The notes: generated by a model not told the origin, from the sequence alone. DNA of 64,000 nucleotides from an uncultured Flavobacteriales bacterium (GCA_913020155.1 CAJWBA010000002.1:78457-142456), one strand, 5' to 3'. Counted from the first letter of the stretch, positions 9,767 through 19,164 are shown. Numbers and translations: made by a program.

Positions 9767-10186
9767 ATGACAACGAATCGTACATTCACGATGATTAAAC
9801 CTGATGCTGTTGAAAACGGTCATATCGGATCTATCCTTGAAAAAATAACTTCTGCGGGTTTTAAAATTTTAGCACTAAAGAAAACCCAATTGACCCTTAA
9901 CGAAGCCCAAGCATTTTACAGCGTTCATTGCGAACGTCCTTTTTTTGGAGAGTTGGTAAAGTTCATGACTAGAGGCCCGATAGTTGCTGCTATTCTTGAA
10001 AAAGATAATGCTGTAAATGATTTTCGAGTATTGATAGGAGTAACAAATCCAGCGGAGGCTGCCGAAGGAACAATCCGAAATTTGTATGCTATCTCAATGG
10101 GGGAAAATGCTGTTCATGGATCTGATAGTGATGAAAATGCTGCCACAGAAGGTGCTTTTCATTTTTCGCAAAGAGAGATCTTTTAA
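9767..10186 (+). CDS. ndk: nucleoside diphosphate kinase
   Basis: 139 residues from the ATG at 9767. An open frame begins 30 nt earlier, but the family normally starts a few residues before [10 protein letters not shown]. The enzyme moves the gamma phosphate of NTPs to NDPs through a phosphohistidine. The catalytic His is in NAVHGSDS (about residue 115), and Lys in MIKPDAV is conserved. Its last 4 nt overlap the end of the convergent DUF721 gene. Confidence 0.96.
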   Translation: MTTNRTFTMIKPDAVENGHIGSILEKITSAGFKILALKKTQLTLNEAQAFYSVHCERPFFGELVKFMTRGPIVAAILEKDNAVNDFRVLIGVTNPAEAAEGTIRNLYAISMGENAVHGSDSDENAATEGAFHFSQREIF

Positions 10187-10485
10187 CGAAGTACCAGTTT
10201 GGTAATAAGATTTGCGCCGAGTGTTTCGTTTAAGTGGAGCAAAATCTTTTCATATCCATAAGAAAGTTCCTCTCTCAGTGCCGCAGAGTTTAAATTTACA
10301 AATAGGGTAGTACCTCTGTAAGTAACCTTTTGAGTGTATTGAGCAACACTTTTTCCCATTGTGGTGTTCCACGCTTTTTCAACGCGAATTTTTGTAATTC
10401 CACTTTTTATATTTTTTTGATCGATCAACTCGCCAAGCACTTCTGAGATGGATTGTGGTTCAAAAGATCTTTTTTTCTTTGTCAT
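10183..10485 (-). CDS. DUF721 (DciA-like) protein
   Basis: A 100-residue small basic protein with the DUF721 pattern: a short N-terminal helix, then [31 protein letters not shown] sequence, with the conserved Trp and the strand ending in [15 protein letters not shown]721 includes DciA, a loader of the replicative helicase in bacteria lacking DnaC or DnaI. That role is family knowledge, not shown here. Position next to recF and ndk is a usual flavobacterial arrangement. It ends in a 4-nt convergent overlap with ndk. Confidence 0.82.
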   Translation of the reverse strand: MTKKKRSFEPQSISEVLGELIDQKNIKSGITKIRVEKAWNTTMGKSVAQYTQKVTYRGTTLFVNLNSAALREELSYGYEKILLHLNETLGANLITKLVLR

Positions 10486-10488
10486 GGT

Positions 10489-10908
10489 TTACAAACTTAT
10501 CTTTTTATGGCGAATGTATCGGTAGGTTTTTCCGCTGTGCTCCAATTCTAAATTATTCTCAGAAATTTTTACAATTTTTTCTTTCCATGGTTTCAAGGCG
10601 TTGTCGTAGGATAGATAAAAATTCCCTTCAATTTGTTCAATAATAAAATCAAATCGATCTTCTGAGCTAAAATAATTTTTTCTAAAACTAGGGGTTAATT
10701 TTTTTCGATACCCAAGATTAGCATCTATTTTATAAAAATCAACTAAAATAGCTCCTTTTTTTGGATTAAATATTTCTCCGTGAGATTGAACTTCTTCAAT
10801 TTCCCAAGTTCCATTCAAAAGGGTTAAGTCTTTCTGTGAAACACTAGAACAGCTGGTTAATACTTCGGTAAATATTAAAAAAAGTAAAGAAACTATTTTC
10901 TTTTTCAT
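10489..10908 (-). CDS. lipocalin-like lipoprotein, function unknown
   Basis: 139 residues from the ATG at 10908 (a TTG two codons earlier is less likely). It has a signal peptide with lipobox LTSC and then a compact beta-rich domain beginning LLNGTWEIEEV, a signature of small lipocalin-like (META/lipocalin_4 style) proteins. It ends in SGKTYRYIRH. Only 3 nt separate it from the downstream DUF721 gene. The ligand is unknown. Confidence 0.72.
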   Translation of the reverse strand: MKKKIVSLLFLIFTEVLTSCSSVSQKDLTLLNGTWEIEEVQSHGEIFNPKKGAILVDFYKIDANLGYRKKLTPSFRKNYFSSEDRFDFIIEQIEGNFYLSYDNALKPWKEKIVKISENNLELEHSGKTYRYIRHKKISL

Positions 10909-10951
10909 GCTCAATACGAATAAAATTAATATGTTTCTAAAGATAAGAATC

Positions 10952-12034
10952 TTAACTGAGATTAAAAATCTTGTACGATGATTGCGTTGTTTCTAAAGCT
11001 TGTAAGGTTCTTTCTTCATGGGTATCCGAAAGAAAGAGTTGTCCAAAGTGTTTGTTTTCTATCAATTGCATAATAAGACTGACACGTTGTTGATCGAGTT
11101 TATCAAAAACATCATCTAAAAGAACAATAGGAGCAACTCCTGCTTGTTTTTTTATGAAATCAAATTGAGCAAGTTTTAGTGCGATCAAAAAAGATTTTTG
11201 CTGTCCTTGACTTCCAAACTTTTTTATGGATTCTCCGCTAATTGAGAAAAATAAATCTTCTTTATGAATACCCGTACTGCTAAATTGTAACATGCGGTCT
11301 TTAGCTAGTTGGCTTTTTAGAAGTTCATCAAAAGATTTTTTTAGTAAGGTACTTTCATATGAAAGGGTGACTTCTTCTTGCGATTTACTTATGCTTTGAT
11401 AATGTTGTTCAAAAATTGATGTAAACGTTTCTAGAAAGGTTTTGCGTTTTTCATGAATTGGAGTTCCCAAAGCAATCATTTGTTGATCGTAAATTTCTAA
11501 TGTTTCTGAATCAAAAGTTTGATTCACAGCAAAATATTTTAAAAGGGCATTACGTTGACTTACAATTTTTGTGTAATCAAGTAAATTATTTAGATAAACG
11601 GGATCGGTCTGACCAATAACCCCGTCCATGAATTTTCGTCTGATGCTACTTCCTTCATTAATTAGGTTCCGATCTGAGGGTGAAATGATCACAAGTGGCA
11701 ATAGACCAATGTGGTCTGATATTTTTTCGTAAACCTTACCGTTTCGCTTAAGGGTTTTTTTATGCCCACGCTTGAGGCTACATAAGATTTTTTCGGTTCG
11801 TTCATTTTTTTCAAAAACAGCATCTAAAACAAAATAGTCTTTGTTGAATTGTATGTTCTGTACAGCAGTTGGATTAAAATATCCTTTAGCAAAACACAAA
11901 TGGTAGATTGCATCTAAAATATTAGATTTTCCAACTCCATTATTTCCGATAAAACAATTGATACGCGTGTCGAATTCAAAGTTTTTGGAGGTAATATTTT
12001 TGTATTGGGTTAGCGAAAGGCTTTTTAGTTTCAT
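10952..12034 (-). CDS. recF: DNA replication and repair protein RecF
   Basis: 360 residues from the ATG at 12034 (a GTG two codons earlier is also in frame). It has an ABC-type ATPase head: Walker A GNNGVGKSN near residue 33, signature motif KFGSQGQQKS near 270 and Walker B APIVLLDDVFDKLD near 300. RecF acts with RecO and RecR to load RecA at gapped DNA. The length fits the family. It is the first gene of the recF / lipoprotein / DUF721 run and is divergent from the TonB-dependent receptor. Confidence 0.95.
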   Translation of the reverse strand: MKLKSLSLTQYKNITSKNFEFDTRINCFIGNNGVGKSNILDAIYHLCFAKGYFNPTAVQNIQFNKDYFVLDAVFEKNERTEKILCSLKRGHKKTLKRNGKVYEKISDHIGLLPLVIISPSDRNLINEGSSIRRKFMDGVIGQTDPVYLNNLLDYTKIVSQRNALLKYFAVNQTFDSETLEIYDQQMIALGTPIHEKRKTFLETFTSIFEQHYQSISKSQEEVTLSYESTLLKKSFDELLKSQLAKDRMLQFSSTGIHKEDLFFSISGESIKKFGSQGQQKSFLIALKLAQFDFIKKQAGVAPIVLLDDVFDKLDQQRVSLIMQLIENKHFGQLFLSDTHEERTLQALETTQSSYKIFNLS

Positions 12035-12188
12035 GAACACAAAGATAAAAACTTAGAGCTTCCCGATTAGAGTTTTTTAACAAAGATATAAATATGTGTT
12101 TAGAAGATAATTTCAATTTTCAGCTTATCTAGAATTACTAGATTAATAAAAGTATTAATAGCTTTAGAGTTGTGAATTCTTCTTAATT

Positions 12189-14240
12189 TTGAAAAAAAAG
12201 CATTTGAAAAATTTCTTGTATATCTTCCTTTTTTCTTTGGGAAGTCAGTTTCCTATTTTTGCCCAAATTGATTCTTTACAGACCGTTAAATTAGAAGTCG
12301 TTGAGGTTTCTGTAGCCAGATATGATCACCCGATTAATTCATCAACTTGGTCTGTCTCTAAATTGGATTTTAAAGATTCTCAAAAACAAATTCAACAGTT
12401 GTATTTCAGTGATTACCTCAATGGTGTTCCGGGTTTATTTACTTTGAATAGTAATAATTTTTCTCAAGATTTAAGAATTTCAATTAGAGGGTTTGGTTCT
12501 CGAGCTGCTTTTGGAATTCGGGGGATAAAAATTTTGGTGGATGGTATTCCCGAAACTACTCCTGATGGTCAGGGACAAATTGACAATTTGTCTTTGGGAA
12601 GTATCGAGTCTGTTGAAGTTATTCGGGGGCCTGCATCCATACTTTATGGGAATGCTTCAGGGGGAGTAATCAGCATACAAACTCAGAGTGAATTGGATCG
12701 TAATTATTTGAAAACAGGAATAACGATGGGTGCCTATGGGATGCAGGACATTCAAATAGGAGCTGGAGTTAAGAAAGAAAAAACGTCACTCATTTTACTA
12801 GCCAATAGAATGAAGACCAATGGATATCGAGTACACAGCGGTTTTAAAAGTAGTGGACTAAATGCCCGAATAAAACATCGATTCAATCAAAAGGCTGAAT
12901 TGAATGTGTTGTTGAATTTTACAGATAGCCCAATAGCCGAAGACGCTGGGGGTCTGAATTTTGAAGCAACACAAACGCAACGTTTCCAGGCTCGAGACCG
13001 CAATATTCAGTTTATGACTCAAGAGGCTGTTCAGCAATTTAAATCGGGTATTTCTTTTAGCCAGCAATGGAATTCTAGGTTTTCTTTTTCTACTTATGGT
13101 TTTTATGCTACCCGAGCTTTTAATACATCATTGCCTTTTGAGTTTGGAGGACAAGTTGAATTGGATCGAGTGTATTTTGGGCAAGGGTCTCAACTCAGTT
13201 TTCAAGGGGGAACATCATTTCGACATCAAGTTCAATTGGGTTACAGTTGGGCAAGCCAATCGGATCACCGAAAACGCTTCATGAACATGCAAGGGGTTCG
13301 AGGGGATCTTACCTTAGATCAATACGAAAAATTTGATGCATTGGGCTTCTATCTGTTGGATGAACTTTCTTTTGGAAATTTAAAAATTGTTGCAGGATTT
13401 CGATATGACACCAACAAACTAGAAGCTTCAGATCGGTACTTGGCTAATGGGAATGATAGTGGATCACTTTCTTTGAATGCTTGGAGTTCTTCTCTAGGAG
13501 TCAATTATCAGTTGAATGAGAAGCAATATTTGTTTGCATCTTCTGGAACAAGTTTTGAAACCCCTGTTTTGAGTGAATTATCGGCAAATCCGATAGGGAT
13601 GGGAGGTTTTAACACCGATTTGTCTCCCCAAAAAGCAAGAAATACAGAGCTTGGATTTCGTTCAATTGGACAAAAATCACAATTTGAAGTTGTCTTGTTT
13701 AACACCCAAACCAAAAATGACCTTGTTCCCTATGAATTAGAAGCATTTCCCGATCGAAATTTTTATAGGAATGCTGGGAAGACCAATCGCAAGGGCTTGG
13801 AGGTTTCTTATTCATTGAAAAGATCCGTCTATTTGGAAACAAAAATTTCTTACACTTATTCAGATTTTACTTACGAATCTTTTGAAAAACCCAATGGCGA
13901 TTTTAGTGGAAACCAACTCCCTGGAATACCAAAACACATGTTTTTTGTTCAATCAAATTTCACTAAAGGAAATTGGAAAGTTGTTTTTAATAGTCGTTTC
14001 CAAAGCAGTCTATTTGCCGATGATTCAAATGAAACGAAAGAAGATTCTTATTTACTTTCTAACTTAAACATGAGTTATGTTATTAAGAGGGGAAATTTGG
14101 TTTGGACTCCTTTTTTTGGTATCAATAATATATGGAATTCTATCTACAACGATAATATTCGAATAAATGCTTTTGGAGGGCGTTATTATGAACCTGCTCC
14201 AACACGACATATTTATTCTGGGTTACGTTTAACTTTGTAG
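12189..14240 (+). CDS. TonB-dependent outer membrane receptor
   Basis: 683 residues. There is no ATG before the signal peptide, so translation must start at TTG: 12189 (followed by KKKHLKNFLYIFLFSLGS) or the in-frame TTG at 12204. After cleavage near IFAQ comes a plug domain (about 35-165) with ISIRGFGSRAAFGIRG, VDGIPETTPDGQG and VEVIRGPASILYGNASGG, and then a beta-barrel to the C-terminal Leu. No SusD, carboxypeptidase-like domain or transport ATPase is beside it. The substrate is unknown; the plug resembles FecA/siderophore-type receptors in general form. It sits alone between recF and a TPR gene that normally lie close together. Confidence 0.9.
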   Translation: MKKKHLKNFLYIFLFSLGSQFPIFAQIDSLQTVKLEVVEVSVARYDHPINSSTWSVSKLDFKDSQKQIQQLYFSDYLNGVPGLFTLNSNNFSQDLRISIRGFGSRAAFGIRGIKILVDGIPETTPDGQGQIDNLSLGSIESVEVIRGPASILYGNASGGVISIQTQSELDRNYLKTGITMGAYGMQDIQIGAGVKKEKTSLILLANRMKTNGYRVHSGFKSSGLNARIKHRFNQKAELNVLLNFTDSPIAEDAGGLNFEATQTQRFQARDRNIQFMTQEAVQQFKSGISFSQQWNSRFSFSTYGFYATRAFNTSLPFEFGGQVELDRVYFGQGSQLSFQGGTSFRHQVQLGYSWASQSDHRKRFMNMQGVRGDLTLDQYEKFDALGFYLLDELSFGNLKIVAGFRYDTNKLEASDRYLANGNDSGSLSLNAWSSSLGVNYQLNEKQYLFASSGTSFETPVLSELSANPIGMGGFNTDLSPQKARNTELGFRSIGQKSQFEVVLFNTQTKNDLVPYELEAFPDRNFYRNAGKTNRKGLEVSYSLKRSVYLETKISYTYSDFTYESFEKPNGDFSGNQLPGIPKHMFFVQSNFTKGNWKVVFNSRFQSSLFADDSNETKEDSYLLSNLNMSYVIKRGNLVWTPFFGINNIWNSIYNDNIRINAFGGRYYEPAPTRHIYSGLRLTL

Positions 14241-14244
14241 ACGT

Positions 14245-14793
14245 TTATTCCTCAGTAAAATGACTTGTTCGTTTTAGTTTTGAAAGTCGTTCTTTGTTGT
14301 AGGCTTCTGATTTTCAAAAAGGAATGGATAGGGATTTCCAATTTTCTCTTATAATCATTTTTCCAATAAAAACTATTTGACCCACATGATAGCTATAATG
14401 GCACAATAGTCGGTTCAATAGCTGCCCGAACGCTCTGTCCCACATTCCTTATGAATAACTCTTTTTCTAAATCTTTTTGACTTAACCCTTCTAAGGCATG
14501 AAACAAACAAGAACAGCCCGACTCCAAGAGTTTAAGAAGTTCATTTTTGGTTTTTTGAGGCTCAATAAATTCCTGATCTCGATTTCTCCATTTTTTTCTC
14601 CATCAGAATTTAGGAAATCGGTCCAACGAGATTGCATATTTCCATTAAGATGTTTTATAATTAAAACAATACTAGTTGAATTTGAGTTCGGTTTCCAAAG
14701 GATTTATTTTTCATTCAGTTGTTTAAAAGTAATGTCTCCAACTGATTTGTAATAAAAAAATTCCTTTTGTATATTTTTGATTTTTTTTAACAT
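14245..14793 (-). pseudogene. broken DUF1572 (DinB-like) protein gene
   Basis: Reading the minus strand from an ATG at 14793 gives MLKKIKNIQKEFFYYKSVGD, then in pieces the whole DUF1572 pattern: HLNGNMQSRWTDFLNSDGE, then NRDQEFIEPQKTKNELLKLL, SQKDLEKELFIRN, CHYSYHVGQIVFIGKM, ENWKSLSIP, KSEAYNKERLSKLKR, with a stop at 14245. I see four lesions: a TAA after QLNEK, a frameshift after DGEKK, a second frameshift near RAAIE, and a TGA in place of Gly after SLSIPF. The family is a DinB-fold, possibly metal-dependent, protein of unknown role. The order and spacing of the pieces leave little doubt that this is a decayed gene. Confidence 0.88.
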
Positions 14794-14998
14794 TTTAAAG
14801 GCCTTGTTTTGATTAAAAAAACCTAAAAAAACCTAAAAAAATCTATGAATAAGCACTTTTTTAGTAGCGGATTTTCCTTAAAAATGTTAAGTATAAAGAT
14901 AAGAAAAAATTAAAATTATTGTTTTCTTTTAAAATATAAAAAATGAGCTTTATGAATTAGAATAAAAAGGTTATTTTTGGGGACTTTAAAAAACTACG
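14794..14998. other. AT-rich intergenic stretch with short A-tract direct repeats
   Basis: Between the decayed DUF1572 gene and the TPR gene. A 10-nt unit (ACCTAAAAAA) is repeated twice in tandem at about 14821-14840, with a degenerate third copy. The rest is AT-rich with no coding signal. A -7-like element lies near the right end. Confidence 0.5.
14972..14979 (+). promoter_or_regulatory. -7-like element upstream of the TPR-ribH-mutL run
   Basis: TATTTTTG matches TAnnTTTG and lies 19 nt before the ATG of the TPR gene. No clear TTG lies at -33. Confidence 0.4.
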
Positions 14999-15763
14999 AT
15001 GGCCACATACAAAAAACGCGGAGCAAAAAAATCAGTAACTAAGGCTGAAGTTAGCGAAAATCAAACGGATAGTACAACAGCTGAGGTATTTGAAACACTC
15101 GATACATCAGCATCTAAGGCAGAAGAGTTTGTTGCAAAGTATCAAAACGTAATTTTGATTGTAATTGGTGTTGTGACAGTTGGAGTTTTGGGTTCTTTGG
15201 GATATCAATCTTTTATAGTTGAACCGACTTCTAAAGAAGCTATTGGGGAATTGAACCAAGCACAATATTATTTTAATCTAGCGGTTAATGGACAAGATAG
15301 CGATTCACTTTATGCTCGCTCGATTCGAGGTGGAGAAGGAAAGTATGGTTTTAAGGATATTATTGAAAACTACAGTGGTACTCCTGCTTCAGATCTTGCA
15401 TCATTTAGTGCAGGAATGGCCTACCTCAACATGAAAGATTACAATATGGCCATAGAGTATTTGAAGGACTTTAGTTCAGATGATATTTTGTTGAGTGCTA
15501 TTGCCAACGGTTCTATTGGAGATGCACATGCACAACTCGAACAAGAGGATGATGCACTGGATTATTACATCAAAGCGATCAAGGCTAGTGAAAACGACTA
15601 CACAACTCCTAAATATTTATTTAAAGCTGGATTGCTAAGCAGTAATTTAGAAAAAAACAGTCAAGCACTATCTTACTTTAAGCGTATTAAAGACGAATAT
15701 CCAAATTCTACTGAGGCTGTTCAAGTGGACATTCAGATCGGACGTTTAGAAAACCTTAAATAG
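14999..15763 (+). CDS. membrane-anchored TPR protein (YfgM-like)
   Basis: 254 residues: a charged N-terminus (about 45), one membrane span (about 50-70, VILIVIGVVTVGVLGSLGY), then tetratricopeptide-type repeats (about 85-250) such as FSAGMAYLNMKDYNMAIEYL and DALDYYIKAIK. The layout resembles YfgM/TPR_21 proteins, which assist folding at the Sec translocon; that role is inference. It ends 5 nt before ribH and is probably cotranscribed with it. Confidence 0.83.
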   Translation: MATYKKRGAKKSVTKAEVSENQTDSTTAEVFETLDTSASKAEEFVAKYQNVILIVIGVVTVGVLGSLGYQSFIVEPTSKEAIGELNQAQYYFNLAVNGQDSDSLYARSIRGGEGKYGFKDIIENYSGTPASDLASFSAGMAYLNMKDYNMAIEYLKDFSSDDILLSAIANGSIGDAHAQLEQEDDALDYYIKAIKASENDYTTPKYLFKAGLLSSNLEKNSQALSYFKRIKDEYPNSTEAVQVDIQIGRLENLK

Positions 15764-15768
15764 TATTT

Positions 15769-16251
15769 ATGGCAACGGTTAATTCTAACTTATCCGTTTA
15801 TGACCCCGGACAACTGCCTTCGGGTGAAGATTTATTGGTAGCTCTTGTTGTTTCTGAATGGAATACTCAAATTACTGAATCACTTTTTGAGGGAGCTTAT
15901 GATACCTTGCGAAACCATAAAGTTGAGGAGAAGAATATTTCCCGAATTAATGTCCCGGGAAGTTTCGAGTTGATTTACGGAGCAAAACATGCCCAATCTA
16001 AAGGCTTTGATGTTGTTATTGTAATTGGAAGTATGATTCAAGGCGAAACCAAGCATTTTGATTTTGTTTGCCAAGGAGTATCTCAAGGAATAAAAGATTT
16101 AAATATTCAATCTAAGATTCCTGTGATTTTTTGTGTTTTAACAGACAACACGCTTCAACAAGCTATTGATCGATCTGGTGGTCAGTTTGGTAACAAAGGT
16201 ATTGAGGCTGCTGTTGCTGCACTTAAAATGGCTTTTCTTTCCAAACAATAA
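15769..16251 (+). CDS. ribH: 6,7-dimethyl-8-ribityllumazine synthase
   Basis: 160 residues. It catalyses the penultimate step of riboflavin synthesis, condensing 5-amino-6-ribitylaminouracil with 3,4-dihydroxy-2-butanone 4-phosphate. Motifs in order: VSEWNTQITESLFEGA (about 30-45), INVPGSFEL (about 62), VIGSMIQGETKHFDFV (about 84-99, with the catalytic His) and DRSGGQFGNKGIEAA near the C-terminus. Length and motifs are typical. Confidence 0.96.
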   Translation: MATVNSNLSVYDPGQLPSGEDLLVALVVSEWNTQITESLFEGAYDTLRNHKVEEKNISRINVPGSFELIYGAKHAQSKGFDVVIVIGSMIQGETKHFDFVCQGVSQGIKDLNIQSKIPVIFCVLTDNTLQQAIDRSGGQFGNKGIEAAVAALKMAFLSKQ

Positions 16252-16336
16252 GTTTTCAACATTTCACTTAGTTCTGAGGAATCAAATTTGGATTTTAGTA
16301 AAATCAATGTATTTTTATGTTTTAAGGGAAATGCTA

Positions 16337-16627
16337 ATGTTCAAAACAAATCTTTTTAAAGTTAATCGAAATAAACGTTACAATTACACACCTCGATATT
16401 ATCAAGGCAAAACGATTGAAAACCTTTATGATTTTGATTCTAAGTTTGTAAAATACCGTGAGACATACAATTCCAATGATTTAGGGAAGAAATGGGAAGA
16501 GGCGCGTTTGGATAGTCGAAACCGTTCCAATCGGTCAGTTAATCCTACATTATTGGTTGTTATAGCGGTTTTATGCCTTATTTTTTTGTGTATTATTGAT
16601 TTTGATTTATCAATCTTTTCTACCTAA
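16337..16627 (+). CDS. small conserved membrane protein between ribH and mutL
   Basis: 96 residues from an ATG at 16337 (MFKTNLFKVNRNKRYNYTPR). The open frame extends back into ribH, but those codons overlap ribH in another frame and are unlikely to be used. It has a basic N-terminal half rich in Arg, Lys and Tyr, and one C-terminal membrane span ending in FLCIIDFDLSIF. A protein like this is regularly found between ribH and mutL in flavobacteria and is often mislabelled a riboflavin synthase subunit. No function is known. A conserved topology (basic face, tail anchor) is all that can be seen. Confidence 0.7.
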   Translation: MFKTNLFKVNRNKRYNYTPRYYQGKTIENLYDFDSKFVKYRETYNSNDLGKKWEEARLDSRNRSNRSVNPTLLVVIAVLCLIFLCIIDFDLSIFST

Positions 16628-16630
16628 CCC

Positions 16631-18424
16631 ATGGGAGATGTCATAACATTATTACCGGATCATGTGGCTAATCAGATTGCGGCTGGAGAGGTTGTTCAAC
16701 GGCCAGCCTCTGTTGTCAAAGAGTTGTTGGAAAATGCCATTGATGCAGATTCTAGTTATGTTCATTTGATTATCAAGGAGGGAGGAAAAACACTCATTCA
16801 AGTTATTGATGACGGAAAAGGGATGAGTATTACAGATGCTCGAATGGCATTTGAGCGTCATGCAACCTCTAAAATAAAATCAGCTTCTGATCTTTTTGAA
16901 TTACACACCAAGGGATTTAGGGGTGAAGCTTTGGCATCTATTTCTGCCGTTGCCCATGTTGAAATGTTGACCCGTACCTCAGAAGACGAAGTAGCTACCC
17001 AAATAAAAATTGTTGGAAATGATATTCAAGAACAAGAACCCGTTGTTGCTTCCAAAGGAACTTCTATTGCGGTTAAGAATTTGTTTTTTAACATTCCTGC
17101 GCGAAGAAATTTTTTAAAATCCAATGCTGTTGAATTACGACACATTATTGATGAATTTCATAGGGTCTCCCTAGCTCATCCACAAATTGCATTTACTTTT
17201 TTTCAAGGAGGGAACGAGATATTTGACTTACCGGCAACCAACCTGCGAAGAAGAATCAGTCATATTTTTGGTTCTAAGATGGATGAAAAGCTAGTTCCAG
17301 TTGAAGAATCAACATCGGTCTCATCTGTTTCTGGATTTGTTTTAAAACCAGCTGCTGCTAAGAGAACACGTGGGCATCAATTTTTCTTTGTAAATAACAG
17401 ATTCATTAAAAGCCCATTTATGCATCACGCCATTATGAACGCTTATGAAGGTTTACTGGCTGAGGGAACTGTTCCTGGTTATTTTATCTTTTTTAATCTA
17501 GATCCCAAGACTATTGATATTAATATTCACCCAACTAAAACAGAGGTTAAGTTTGAAGATGAACAAAGTTTGTATGCCATTTTACGGTCTTGTGTAAAAC
17601 ACAGTCTGGGTATGTTTAGTGTTGCACCAACGCTAGATTTTGATCGCGATCCCAATTTGGATATGCCCTACAATCAAATCACAAAACAAGCTGAAACCCC
17701 AAATTTAGAAGTAGATTCCAACTTCAATCCGTTCAAAAATCCAGATGCACCTCGTTTTTCAAAACCCAAAGAAGCCAGTTGGGAAAGTTTGTATGTACAA
17801 GTTGAATCTCAACCAGTCCCCAAACTTTTAGAGCATGAAAGCATTGAAGGTAAAAGCTTCGATGCTGTAAAACTTTTTCAATTGATGAATCGTTTCATCG
17901 TAAGTTCTATTGGGTCAGGACTTTTAATAATTGATCAACAACGAGCACATGAGCGAATTTTGTATGAGCAATTTTTAAAAACGATTACTCAAAAACAAAC
18001 TGCAAGTCAGCAATTATTATTTCCATATTCATTAGAATTGAACCCTAGTCAACAAGTATTTTTGTATGATTTAGAGGATGTTCTTTCGGAAGCAGGTTTT
18101 GTTTTTGAACGGAATTCAAAAACGGATATCATCATAAAAGGGATTCCAGTTTCTAGTTCTGAGAATGAAATTCCATATATTTTTGAAAATCTATTTGCTT
18201 CATTAGAAAGCGATTTACCTGCCGATAGTTTTAGTCAATCTGATGTGTTGTCTAAATCTTTAGCCAAAACCTTATCAATCAAAAGGGGTGTACCTATGAA
18301 ACCCGAGGAACAACGGGGACTTTTAGATGATTTATTTGCATGTAAAGAAACTCAAGTATCTCCATTTAATCAACAGATTTTTGTTACTTTAACTCAAGAA
18401 GAACTAGAAAAAAAATTGAATTGA
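16631..18424 (+). CDS. mutL: DNA mismatch repair protein MutL
   Basis: 597 residues. The GHKL ATPase domain has IAAGEVVQRPASVVKELLEN (about 15-35), DDGKGM near 58 and KGFRGEALASI near 94. The MutL transducer domain with HPTKTEVKF follows at about 300. The linker is variable. The C-terminal dimerisation domain (about 410-597) has DQQRAHERILYE. MutL couples MutS mismatch recognition to strand incision. The ATG at 16631 follows the small membrane protein gene by 3 nt. Confidence 0.95.
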   Translation: MGDVITLLPDHVANQIAAGEVVQRPASVVKELLENAIDADSSYVHLIIKEGGKTLIQVIDDGKGMSITDARMAFERHATSKIKSASDLFELHTKGFRGEALASISAVAHVEMLTRTSEDEVATQIKIVGNDIQEQEPVVASKGTSIAVKNLFFNIPARRNFLKSNAVELRHIIDEFHRVSLAHPQIAFTFFQGGNEIFDLPATNLRRRISHIFGSKMDEKLVPVEESTSVSSVSGFVLKPAAAKRTRGHQFFFVNNRFIKSPFMHHAIMNAYEGLLAEGTVPGYFIFFNLDPKTIDINIHPTKTEVKFEDEQSLYAILRSCVKHSLGMFSVAPTLDFDRDPNLDMPYNQITKQAETPNLEVDSNFNPFKNPDAPRFSKPKEASWESLYVQVESQPVPKLLEHESIEGKSFDAVKLFQLMNRFIVSSIGSGLLIIDQQRAHERILYEQFLKTITQKQTASQQLLFPYSLELNPSQQVFLYDLEDVLSEAGFVFERNSKTDIIIKGIPVSSSENEIPYIFENLFASLESDLPADSFSQSDVLSKSLAKTLSIKRGVPMKPEEQRGLLDDLFACKETQVSPFNQQIFVTLTQEELEKKLN

Positions 18425-19164
18425 TGGGAAGAATTACCGATACCATAAAACACTTACTGATCATCAACGGAATTTTTTTCCTAGCGGTCAATCTTTTAGG
18501 CGATGAAGCTTACAATTGGTTTGCATTACACTATTTTAAAAACCCTCGCTTTGAATTTTGGCAGCCTCTTACTCATATGTTTATGCATGGAAGTTTTAAC
18601 CATATTTTATTCAATATGTTTGGATTGTACATGTTTGGTTCTCCTCTAGAGCAGTTGTGGGGCAAAAATAAATTCATCTTTTTTTACTTATCTGCTGGTT
18701 TTGGTGCTGCAATAATTCAATTATTTGTCTATCACTTTCAATTTAGTTCGGTTTACTCAGAGTTGACAAGTTTAGGTTATGGTCGAGACGCAATTGAAAC
18801 AATTCTCAACAGCGGACAATATCGTAGTTCAATATTAGATAGTATTGGTGAAGATCAATTGTCTGGATTTTACCAATCTTATTATGCCTCAATGGTTGGT
18901 GCCTCTGGTGCCTTGTATGGTATTTTAGTTGCTTTTGCAATGTTGTTTCCTAATGCCGAGTTGTTTTTGATGTTCATTCCTGTTCCCGTTAAAGCTAAGT
19001 ATTTGATTCCTTTTATGATATTGGGCGACCTTTTCTTTGGATTTAGTTCTTTCTCAATTGGACCTATTGCTCACTTTGCTCACTTGGGAGGAGCAATAAC
19101 GGGTTTTATTATGATGCGTTATTGGAAAAGGGGTCAGTTCAATAAAAACAGATGGGACTTATGA
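18424..19164 (+). CDS. rhomboid family intramembrane serine protease 1
   Basis: 246 residues from the ATG at 18424, which overlaps the mutL stop (TGATG). Six or so membrane spans. Rhomboid features: the HMFMHGSFNHILFNM loop near 50, the catalytic Ser in MVGASGALYG near 160 and the catalytic His in HFAHLGGAITGF near 220. It has an insert of about 60 residues between the first core spans and the active-site helix. Rhomboids cleave single-span proteins within the membrane; the substrate is unknown. Confidence 0.9.
   Translation: MGRITDTIKHLLIINGIFFLAVNLLGDEAYNWFALHYFKNPRFEFWQPLTHMFMHGSFNHILFNMFGLYMFGSPLEQLWGKNKFIFFYLSAGFGAAIIQLFVYHFQFSSVYSELTSLGYGRDAIETILNSGQYRSSILDSIGEDQLSGFYQSYYASMVGASGALYGILVAFAMLFPNAELFLMFIPVPVKAKYLIPFMILGDLFFGFSSFSIGPIAHFAHLGGAITGFIMMRYWKRGQFNKNRWDL

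Noticed and set aside
14498..14752. 84-codon plus-strand open frame
   Set aside because: It is antisense to the broken DUF1572 gene and shows no protein pattern of its own.
14815..14842. Possible CRISPR or tandem-repeat array from the repeated A-rich 10-mer
   Set aside because: Only two full copies with no spacers; A-tract slippage explains it.
16166..16336. N-terminal extension of the small membrane protein into ribH
   Set aside because: These codons overlap ribH in another frame, and the conserved protein begins at 16337.
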